NCBI GenBank assembly: GCA_050692985.1
Contig: JBOGVZ010000046.1
Location: forward strand, 1-64,000
Source: JBOGVZ01 sp050692985
Lineage (GTDB): Bacteria > Actinomycetota > UBA4738 > CALAEC01
DNA length: 64,000 nt
Direction of reading: 5' to 3'
Under the pieces are notes generated by a model. That model did not search any database, was not told the DNA's origin, and saw nothing but the letters and a program-made list of their open reading frames with translations. A program made the translations under genes and the position numbers. Of the stretch, positions 25,254 to 33,188 are shown in pieces. The stretch's first letter is position 1. Every line of letters starts with the position of its first letter.

Positions 25254-25857
25254 GGTGCCTCTGTGTACGCCTCCGGCTTCAGCGTGGCCACGTACGGCAG
25301 GTTCCGGTACCGTTCCGCGTAGTCGAGCCCGTACCCGACCACGAAGTCCGGGGGGATCTCGAAGCCCCGATACTTGATCTCGACGGACACCCGCTGCATG
25401 GCCGTCTTCTGCATCATCGCGCACACCTCCAGGCTGGCCGGGCGGCGGGCCCGGAGGTTCTTCAGCAGGTAGGCCAGGGTCAGGCCGGAGTCCACGATGT
25501 CCTCGACCAGCAGGACGTCCCGGCCCTCGATGTCGTGGTCCAGGTCCTTGAGGATCCGAACGACGCCGGACGTCTTGGTCGCCGCTCCGTACGAGGACAC
25601 CGCCATGAAGTCGAACTGCAGGGGCAGCCGGATGTGGCGGGACAGGTCGGCCATGACCACGAACGCGCCCTTCAGCACTCCCACCAGCAGCAGGTCCTTG
25701 CCCCGGTAGTCCTCGGTGATCCGCTCGCCCAGCTCCCGGACCTTCGCCTGGATCTCCTCGCCGCTGATGAGGACGCGGTCGATGTCCCCCTCGAACTCCA
25801 GCACGTGGTCGAGTGTAGCCGCGGACAGGGTGGTGTCGAATCGCTGCCCCTGCGCCT

Positions 25858-25861
<4 letters not shown>
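25250..25861 (-). CDS. hpt: Hypoxanthine phosphoribosyltransferase
   Basis: 203 residues from a GTG at 25861 that overlaps the tilS stop as GTGA; a GTG at 25804 would give the more usual 184 residues. It salvages hypoxanthine and guanine with PRPP. LISGEEIQAKVRELGERI, GVLKGAFVVMADLSRHI, the PRPP motif VLLVEDIVDSGLTLAYLL and VVGYGLDYAERYRNLPYV are all diagnostic. The tilS-hpt-ftsH order is conserved in actinobacteria, though here an MFS gene intrudes on the other strand. Confidence 0.95.
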
Positions 25862-26993
<1,132 letters not shown>

Positions 26994-26994
<1 letters not shown>

Positions 26995-28043
26995 CAGGAA
27001 GCGGCGACCCGATCCACCCAGGCCTCCGGCCGCCCGATCTCCTCGAGCGTCGGCAGGTGCTCGGGCCGCTCCCACACCCGGGCGAACCCCTCCGGGCCGG
27101 CCCGGTCCACCACCCGGGCCACGAACCGCTCCCCGATGTCGTACTGGCGAACCTTCACGTCGAGACCGATGGCCCGCTGGACCGCTCGGTTCACCGGCGT
27201 CCCCCGGCGGCGCTCCCGCAGGGTCCGGCGCATCCGGGCCGCCCCGTCGAGGCGGCCGTCCGAGATGCGGTCCATGACGAAGTTCCCGTGTCCCTCGAGC
27301 AGCGCCATCAGGGCCTGCATCCGGCGGAACGTGTCCCGCTGCCGCGGCGTCATCAGCAGGAACAGGATCCCCAGCTCGCGCCAGCGGCCGCTCCGGCGAG
27401 CCTCCTCGCGGGCCCTGCGGAGGGCATCGATGAGCGCGCGGGGATCGACCTCCAGGGTTCCCAGGTACTCGTCGACCAGCCCGAACAGGTAGCCGCGGAG
27501 CCACGGGACGCCCTCGAACTGAACCCGGTGGGAGACCTCGTGCAGCGACAGCCACAGCCGGAACTCCCGGGGCCGGAACCGGAGCCGCCGCTCGACCTCC
27601 ACGACGTTCGGGCCCACGAAGTACAGGAGCTCCCGGTCGTCCGGCGGTACGAAGAGGTCGTACTGGCCCAGCACCTTGCGCCCCAGGTAGCCCAGTATGC
27701 CGCCCACCTGGAACGCCAGCACCGAGCGGCGGACGGGGGCCAGCGTGCCGTGGAGCCGGTGGCCGAGCAGCCGCTGGGCGACGGGCTCGAGGACGCGCTC
27801 GAAGGCCCGGAGGTTCGCCTCCACCCACTCCGCCCGGGTCATGACCCACGGCCGGGTACCGGGCCCGTCGATCCGGAGCCCCGTGAACGACATCACCGCG
27901 GCGTCGGCTTCGGCCAGCACCTCGGCGAAGTCCTCCGACAACCGTGCCCGCTCCGCCGGAGCGATCGGGGGACCGGAGCCGGCCACCCGGCCCGCGATGC
28001 GCGCAGCGGATCCCCAATCGACGAGCCGGGGCGCGGCGCTCAC
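26994..28043 (-). CDS. Zinc-dependent metalloprotease-like protein (DUF2342)
   Basis: 349 residues from a GTG at 28043. The zinc motif HEVSHRVQFEG (HExxH) lies near residue 165, with RLWLSLHEVSH before it and LFGLVDEYLG after; LLEGHGNFVMD supplies a further His. NVVEVERRL and LGYLGRKVLGQYDLF are typical of the DUF2342 family. Some databases call it coenzyme F420 biosynthesis-associated, which rests on co-occurrence only. In actinobacteria it stands directly upstream of tilS, as here. Confidence 0.88.
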
Positions 28044-28050
28044 GGCCAAG

Positions 28051-29115
28051 CTAGCCTGCGTCGGACTTGTCGCGAGCGGCCTTGATGGCGGCCGCCCTGG
28101 CTCTGCTCTCAGCGACCTTTCGGTCCAGGCCCTTGTCGAGCTGCTCCTGGAGGATGCGGTCGAACGTCTCTCGGTCCAGCTCCTGGCCGCCCGCCGGGGA
28201 GGCCTGCCCCGCCGGTCCCTCCGCAGCCTCCTCCGCCCTGGGCGCCTCGACCGTGGCGGTGGTTCCCTGTGGCGGGGCGGTTCCCGGCGGGGGCTCCTCC
28301 ACCACCGCCGGCTCCTTCGTCTCGGGCGTCTCGGGAGCCCGTTGCCGTGCGCCGGCCTCGGCCTCAGCCACGTCCCGGTCCGCGGGGGCCTGACCGGCGG
28401 TCTCGGGGGCCGGGGCCTCCTCCGCAGCCGGAGGCTTCGCCGCTTCCGTGGCGGGGGGTGCTTCCGTGGCGGGGGGTGCCTCCGTGGCCGCCGAGGCTCC
28501 TCCACCGCCCTTGGCTCGAGCGGCCCGCACGGCCGCCGCCTTGGCCCGGCCCTCGGCCACCCGCCGGTCCACTCCCTTGTCGAGCTGCTCCTGAAGCGCT
28601 CGCTCGTAGACCTCCTGGTCGGGCTCGACGTGCTCCGGGGCCGCCGGCGGTGCGGGGGCAGCGGCCTGCGGCTTCGCTTCCGGGGGCGCCTCCCCCGTGG
28701 GCTCGGCCGGTGCCTCCGCGGCGGGGGCCTCCCGCTGGGCCGGTGGCCGGGTGGACGGGGAGGCCTGGACGGCGCTCTGGCCGGCCGACTCGGCCGCCAC
28801 GCGGGCCGGCCCCTGGGTGGCAGCCGGTTGGGCGGCGGTGGCGAACTGCGGCCGCCGGACCGGCTGCTTCGGCGGCTCCTCCCGCGCGAAGAACCGCGAC
28901 GACAGCCGGAGGTAGGACAGCCCCACCAGCAGCAGCAGGCCGGCCACTCCCAGCAGGATCGGGAAGGACAGGTAATACGTCCAGGGTTTGGCCTCCTCCG
29001 GCGTCACGCCCGGGGTGGGGATCTGCTGTGCCCCGGCGGCCATGGGAAGGAGCAGCACGCCGAGGAACACGACGGCCGCGATGAGCTTCCAGAGCTGCGA
29101 GCGAGACACCCGCAT
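28051..29115 (-). CDS. Membrane protein with two charged 38-residue repeats, function unknown
   Basis: 354 residues from the ATG at 29115. An N-terminal signal-like segment (LIAAVVFLGVLLLPMAAGAQ) and a second membrane helix near 50-68 precede a Pro/Ala/Glu-rich tail. Two repeats stand out: ERALQEQLDKGVDRRVAEGR with RAKAAAVRAARAK at about residues 165-203, and DRILQEQLDKGLDRKVAESR with RARAAAIKAARDK at the C-terminus (about 312-352). The linker is low complexity, with an 18-base tandem repeat. I do not recognise the repeat as a named domain. It lies 7 bases upstream of the DUF2342 gene on the same strand. Confidence 0.65.
   Translation of the reverse strand: MRVSRSQLWKLIAAVVFLGVLLLPMAAGAQQIPTPGVTPEEAKPWTYYLSFPILLGVAGLLLLVGLSYLRLSSRFFAREEPPKQPVRRPQFATAAQPAATQGPARVAAESAGQSAVQASPSTRPPAQREAPAAEAPAEPTGEAPPEAKPQAAAPAPPAAPEHVEPDQEVYERALQEQLDKGVDRRVAEGRAKAAAVRAARAKGGGGASAATEAPPATEAPPATEAAKPPAAEEAPAPETAGQAPADRDVAEAEAGARQRAPETPETKEPAVVEEPPPGTAPPQGTTATVEAPRAEEAAEGPAGQASPAGGQELDRETFDRILQEQLDKGLDRKVAESRARAAAIKAARDKSDAG
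28442..28495 (-). repeat. 18-bp tandem repeat within a coding sequence
   Basis: Two identical 18-base units at 28442-28459 and 28460-28477, then a degenerate third, encode the TEAPPA-type linker of the membrane protein at 28051-29115. In-frame units allow length change without loss of the reading frame. Confidence 0.75.
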
Positions 29116-29181
29116 CGGCGACGCGGATTCTAGCAAAGCCCCGCTCTGCCCTTTCCAGACGACCCGGCCTATCATCATCCG

Positions 29182-29922
29182 GTGGGCCGAGTCTCCTCGC
29201 TGTTGATCGTGGCCTCGCTCGCGGCCGCCGCCTGCCAGCGGGCCCCGGTGGCGCCCGCCCCACCCGCGGCGACGTCCGCCCAGCCGCTGGTGGCCCCGGC
29301 GCCGTCCCCAACGGGCCGCCCTCCCGCCCTGATCGCCGACGCGCGGCTGGAGCGAAAGGCGATCCGCGCCTACGAGCATCCGTGGAGCGACGAGCCCATG
29401 GCCCGGTTCCCCAACCCCAACGACCACGGGTACCGGGAGGTGTTCCTGGTGGACACCGTGCGGCCCGGGTGGCTGCGCGTGTACCTGCCGATGCGGCCGA
29501 ACGGCTCCACCGGATGGGTTCGCCGGGCCGACGTGGAGGTCCGCAGGTCCACGCTCCGCGTCGTGGTGGACCTGTCCTCGAACCGCCTCTCGGTGTGGGA
29601 CGGCGACGAGCTCGTGATGCGGGAGGCGGTGGCCACCGGGACCGGAGGGACGCCCACCCCGACGGGGCTCTTCTATCCCAGGATGCTGGCCAAGACCTCG
29701 CCGTCCAGCGCCTACGGGCCCTACATCTTCGCCCTGTCCGCCTACTCGGAGGTCCTGTTCTCGTTCGCCGGGGGGGACGGCATGGTGGGCATCCACGGGA
29801 CCAACGACCCCTCCTCGATCGGCCGGGACGTCTCCCATGGCTGCATCCGGATGCGGAATGCGGCCATCTCCCGCCTGGCCCGCCTGCTCCCCCTGGGGGC
29901 ACCGGTGCGCATCCGGGCCTGA
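29182..29922 (+). CDS. L,D-transpeptidase lipoprotein (YkuD family)
   Basis: 246 residues. The signal has a lipobox AAAC with Cys at residue 18, so it is probably a lipoprotein. After a proline-rich linker and an SH3-like region (WLRVYLPMRPNGSTGWVRRA) comes the YkuD domain: VVVDLSSNRLSVWDGDELV, then the catalytic HGTNDPSSIGRDVSHGCIRM with Cys near 220. It forms 3-3 crosslinks in peptidoglycan or attaches proteins to it. TATCAT at 29170-29175 puts the likely transcription start at the GTG, so the message is probably leaderless. Confidence 0.92.
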   Translation: MGRVSSLLIVASLAAAACQRAPVAPAPPAATSAQPLVAPAPSPTGRPPALIADARLERKAIRAYEHPWSDEPMARFPNPNDHGYREVFLVDTVRPGWLRVYLPMRPNGSTGWVRRADVEVRRSTLRVVVDLSSNRLSVWDGDELVMREAVATGTGGTPTPTGLFYPRMLAKTSPSSAYGPYIFALSAYSEVLFSFAGGDGMVGIHGTNDPSSIGRDVSHGCIRMRNAAISRLARLLPLGAPVRIRA

Positions 29923-29932
29923 CGTCCGGGCG

Positions 29933-30024
29933 TCAGCGGCCGGGCCCTGCCAGGGCTCGCCGGATCGCCTCGAGCAGGTTCGAGTCCTCGAAGGGCTTGG
30001 TGACGTACGCCGCCATCTCGTGGT
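29933..30024 (-). pseudogene. Remnant of a response-regulator receiver domain next to tRNA-Thr
   Basis: Read on the minus strand, the bases directly after the tRNA CCA end encode EMAAYVTKPFEDSNLLEAIR followed by RALAGPGR and a stop at 29933-29935. The AYVTKPF block is the conserved Lys region at the end of receiver domains. No start codon or upstream receiver sequence remains, because the tRNA gene occupies that position. It looks like the tail of a regulator gene cut off at the tRNA end. The fragment is short, so chance resemblance cannot be excluded entirely. Confidence 0.5.
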
Positions 30025-30101
30025 TGGAGCCGGAGGCGGGAATCGAACCCGCGACCCCGCGATTACGAATCGCGTGCTCTGCCAGGCTGAGCTACTCCGG
30101 C
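30025..30101 (-). tRNA. tRNA-Thr (anticodon CGT)
   Basis: 77 nt including an encoded CCA. The acceptor stem pairs GCCGGAG with CTCCGGC; the D arm has AGCTCAGCCTGGCAGAGC; the anticodon arm is CGCGA-TTCGTAA-TCGCG with CGT; and the T arm has GGGTTCGATTCCC. It reads ACG codons. It lies downstream of the BNR protein gene on the same strand with its own likely promoter. Confidence 0.95.
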
Positions 30102-30110
30102 CGCCCGGCG

Positions 30111-30116
30111 ATTGTA
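30111..30116 (-). promoter_or_regulatory. Candidate -10 box (TACAAT) of tRNA-Thr
   Basis: TACAAT reads toward the tRNA and ends 10 bases before its first base, the expected distance. The -35 region is GC-rich and not recognisable. Confidence 0.45.
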
Positions 30117-30146
30117 GCAACGAGCTCGGCCGGCGCCCGGGGTGGC

Positions 30147-30172
30147 CAGGGGGCGGCCGAAGCCGCCCCCTG
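30147..30172 (-). terminator. Hairpin terminator after the BNR-repeat gene
   Basis: A perfect 11-bp stem, CAGGGGGCGGC at 30147-30157 with GCCGCCCCCTG at 30162-30172, closes on the 4-base loop CGAA. It begins 20 bases past the stop codon of the gene at 30192-31916. There is no T-run. Confidence 0.65.
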
Positions 30173-30191
30173 CCGTGCGGCGGTCCGGGGA

Positions 30192-31916
30192 TCAGGTCCC
30201 CAGCAGCGGCTCCACGTCCACCATGACGTCCGATTGCTGGTGTGGCGGGTTGTTGCCCTCGACGTTGGGCTCGGCGAACCGGGCGTCGGTCCAGAAGGGA
30301 AGCGCCGTGGTGCTCGTCGTGTCGAGCCCGTTGTAGTCACCGATGAAGAATCCCAGGCGGAAGGCCAGGTCGGGGTTCCACGACACCTCGCTGACCCGCT
30401 CGGCGCTGAACGTTTGCCCGCCGTCCGTGGACTGCTCCAGCGTCGTGTCGATCAGCTTCGGCCCGCTGTACCGCCGGTCGAAGTACATCACCGCCACGGT
30501 CCCGTTCGGGGCCACCGAGAGCCACGGGAAGAACTGGTCGTCGGCGGACCGTCCGGTGAGGTTCTTCGGTGGGGTCCACGAGTCCCCGCCGTCGGTCGAC
30601 TTCGTCACGAAGACGTCGGTGTTCGTGTCCGCGGCGCTCCCGTTCCTGTTGTCCGACCACGTGACGTAGAGGTTCCCGGTGTTGGAATCGACGTCGATGT
30701 TCCCGGCCGCGTTGACCCGGGCGCACATCTCGTCCAGGACCTGGGACCCGAAGCAGATCGGGTACTTGGCGAAGCCGTCCACCAGCCTGCTGACGCGCAC
30801 CGGGTCGCTCCACGTGTCCCCGCCGTCGTTCGAGCGGACCAGCAGGTAGTGGTTGAACAGGGCCGGATTCTCCGACTGGAAGTTCTCGAAGATCACGTAC
30901 ACTCGGCCGGTGCTCGGGTCGACGACCGGGACCGAGAACTGGTCCTCGTCGCACGCCGGCGGGTCCTGGTCGCCGAAGTTGAAGGTGCACAGGGAGGAGG
31001 AGCCGGAGATCTCCTGCGGCTCGGACCACGTCCGGCCCTGGTCGTCCGAGTGGGCCTCGAAGATCGGCGACTCGATGTACGTGTCGCCCGCGGGCCCGAA
31101 GTCGAACCGGGTCCACGTGACGTACAGGCGGTCCGGCCCCACGAACTCCTCGACGCTTCCCTCCACGATCTCGGCGCCGGCGGGACGGACACCCGTCGTC
31201 ATCCACTCCTTGTCGTGGAAGATCTGGCAGTCGGCGGGCCCCCCGTTGTGCACCACGATCCCGTCGCCCACGACCAGGCCCGTGCCCTCGGATTCGGAGT
31301 CCACCGGGGTGCTCCAGGTGACGCCCTGGTCCGTGGAACGGATCACTGCGATATAGGAGTCGCAGTCGGCCCGGCCGAACGAGATGAACGACTGATACGC
31401 CGTGCCCTCGGAGTCGAAGGCCACCACGGGGTCACCGCTGCCGAGCATCCGTCGGTCCGGGGTGATGACCTGGCGGGCGTGGCGGCTGTAGGTCCACGTG
31501 TGCCCGCCGTCGAACGACGCGTAGATGCCCTGGACGCTGTCCACACCCGACTCGTAGTCGTTCGCCGCGGCGATCACGTTCGACTCGTCGGTGGGGTTCA
31601 CGGCGATGGCCGTCTCGTTGGCCGGCCAGCCCTCGCCCCCGCCGAACTGCTGCGACGCGTCCGCCTTGTTGTCGCCGTTCACCTGGATGTCGTCGCTGGC
31701 CTGGAGGGCGCCGACCCGTGCGGGCCCGCTCGGCTCCGCGCCTCGTTCTTGCGTCATCAGCCGGTGGTCCGCCACTCCAGAGAGCGGGGGCCGTCCCGGC
31801 TCGTACTGATAGATGAACCGCCCGGTGGGCGTGGCCCGCGAGGTGCCGCCCAGCGCGCTGACCGCCACCACGGTGGCCACCGCCACGAGACTTGCGATGA
31901 TCCTGATCCTTCGCAC
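30192..31916 (-). CDS. Secreted BNR/Asp-box repeat protein (sialidase-like beta-propeller)
   Basis: 574 residues from a GTG at 31916 with AAAGGGGA upstream. A signal peptide (RIIASLVAVATVVAVSALGG) leads to at least six Asp-box motifs: SFDGGHTW, STDQGVTW, SDDQGRTW, SNDGGDTW, STDGGDSW and STDGGQTF, spaced as propeller blades. ANETAIAVNPTDESNVIAAA near the start is common in large families of exported BNR proteins. The catalytic residues of true sialidases are not evident, so enzyme activity is doubtful. Codon use is less GC-extreme than neighbours, which is usual for Asn/Asp/Ser-rich exported proteins. Confidence 0.8.
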   Translation of the reverse strand: MRRIRIIASLVAVATVVAVSALGGTSRATPTGRFIYQYEPGRPPLSGVADHRLMTQERGAEPSGPARVGALQASDDIQVNGDNKADASQQFGGGEGWPANETAIAVNPTDESNVIAAANDYESGVDSVQGIYASFDGGHTWTYSRHARQVITPDRRMLGSGDPVVAFDSEGTAYQSFISFGRADCDSYIAVIRSTDQGVTWSTPVDSESEGTGLVVGDGIVVHNGGPADCQIFHDKEWMTTGVRPAGAEIVEGSVEEFVGPDRLYVTWTRFDFGPAGDTYIESPIFEAHSDDQGRTWSEPQEISGSSSLCTFNFGDQDPPACDEDQFSVPVVDPSTGRVYVIFENFQSENPALFNHYLLVRSNDGGDTWSDPVRVSRLVDGFAKYPICFGSQVLDEMCARVNAAGNIDVDSNTGNLYVTWSDNRNGSAADTNTDVFVTKSTDGGDSWTPPKNLTGRSADDQFFPWLSVAPNGTVAVMYFDRRYSGPKLIDTTLEQSTDGGQTFSAERVSEVSWNPDLAFRLGFFIGDYNGLDTTSTTALPFWTDARFAEPNVEGNNPPHQQSDVMVDVEPLLGT

Positions 31917-32054
31917 CGTGTTCCCCTTTCTTCGCTCACCCTTGAGACGAACTGGACCACCCCTGCCGAACCGGATCACCCGACCCCGGCATCACCCCCT
32001 CCTCGAGCGAAGGCGTTGAGAGGCTAGCCCCATGGGGGAAGTTGAGCAAAAGGC

Positions 32055-33188
32055 TCAGGCGGAAACGCCCAGGCCGGCCAGTCCGAGGAAGGCCTGCTCC
32101 AGGACCAGCCTGGCGTTGAGGTTGGTCTCGTCCGCCAGGGCGCCCCGGGCCTCCTCCAGCACCTCGACCGCCCGCCCCGCCTCGGCGGAACCCATCGCCC
32201 CGGGGGGGCGGTCGAGGTGGATGGCCCACGCCGGGTCGCTCCCGCTCCCCGCCAGCAGCGAGTCCCGGAACCAGGACTCCACGGCCAACAGCGACCAGTC
32301 CAGGAACTCCCGCTCCGCCCGGCGCTCCATGCGGTGGTGCCGCTGCTTGAGCCGGCGAACCGCACCCCGGTACTGCTCCAGCGGCGCCCCGCTGTCCGGG
32401 TCGGAGAACGGAGCCAGCTCCTCGACCAGCCGGTCGGCCAGCCGCTTCCGGTACGCCGCGGCGGCGTCCAGGAGCAGGTCCGCGGCGGCCAGCGCACCGG
32501 CCGGACCGCGGGCCTGGGCCAGGGCATCCAGGGCGGCATCTCGGAACTCCAGCCCCCGGTCACCGGTGGCCACCCGCCTGGCCCGGCCCAGGTTCCCGCC
32601 CGCCAGCCGGGCCGCCAGACGGGCCCGGTCCTCGGCCACCCCTTCCTCCACCAGGGTGCGGACCACGAAGTCCTCCGCCAGCGGCCGGAACCCCACCACC
32701 TGGCACCGGGAGCGGACGGTCTCGGGCATCTCGTCGGGCCGGGCGGAGGACAGGATGAACACGGTGGCCGGCGGGGGGTCCTCCATGACCTTCAGCAGGA
32801 CGTCGGCGGCCTCCTCCGTCATCCGGTCGGCCTGCTCCACCCGGAACACCTTGCGGCCCGGTTCCGGGGCCGTGAGGTAGGCCCGGGCCACCATCCACCG
32901 CGCGGTGCCGTCGTCGTCCGGCCCGTCGCCCACCCGGATGTCCCGGCCCTCCGGCTCCACCAGGACCACGTTGGGGTGGCGGTCCTCGAGGGCCAGGCGG
33001 CAGTCTCGGCACTCCCCGCATCCGCCGCTGCCGCACAGGAGGGCCGCGGTGAAGCCCCGGGCCGCCAGCTGCTTGCCCGAACCCTCCGGCCCGGCGAACA
33101 GGTACGCGTGGCGGGGATGGCCGGCGGCCCGGTCCAGGAACGTCATGGCGTCGTCCTGGCCCGGGACCCGGCGCAGGACCGGCCTCAC
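32055..33188 (-). CDS. holB: DNA polymerase III delta prime subunit
   Basis: 377 residues from a GTG at 33188 that overlaps the dTMP kinase stop as GTGA. It is part of the clamp loader. A P-loop AYLFAGPEGSGKQLAARGF near residue 28, a zinc module (CGSGGCGECRDC) and VFRVEQADRMTEEAADVLLK with LKVMEDPPPATVFIL match DnaX/HolB AAA proteins; SRCQ is the sensor region. The C-terminal part is lineage specific. tmk-holB adjacency is common in bacteria. The 138 bases downstream of the BNR gene start contain nothing evident beyond its leader. Confidence 0.92.
   Translation of the reverse strand: MRPVLRRVPGQDDAMTFLDRAAGHPRHAYLFAGPEGSGKQLAARGFTAALLCGSGGCGECRDCRLALEDRHPNVVLVEPEGRDIRVGDGPDDDGTARWMVARAYLTAPEPGRKVFRVEQADRMTEEAADVLLKVMEDPPPATVFILSSARPDEMPETVRSRCQVVGFRPLAEDFVVRTLVEEGVAEDRARLAARLAGGNLGRARRVATGDRGLEFRDAALDALAQARGPAGALAAADLLLDAAAAYRKRLADRLVEELAPFSDPDSGAPLEQYRGAVRRLKQRHHRMERRAEREFLDWSLLAVESWFRDSLLAGSGSDPAWAIHLDRPPGAMGSAEAGRAVEVLEEARGALADETNLNARLVLEQAFLGLAGLGVSA

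Noticed and set aside
29933..30101. Attachment site of a resident integrative element at tRNA-Thr
   Set aside because: No integrase, no direct repeat of the tRNA end and no foreign cargo nearby; only a possible scar remains.
30192..31916. True sialidase activity for the BNR-repeat protein
   Set aside because: Asp boxes are present but the arginine triad and nucleophilic tyrosine of sialidases could not be identified.
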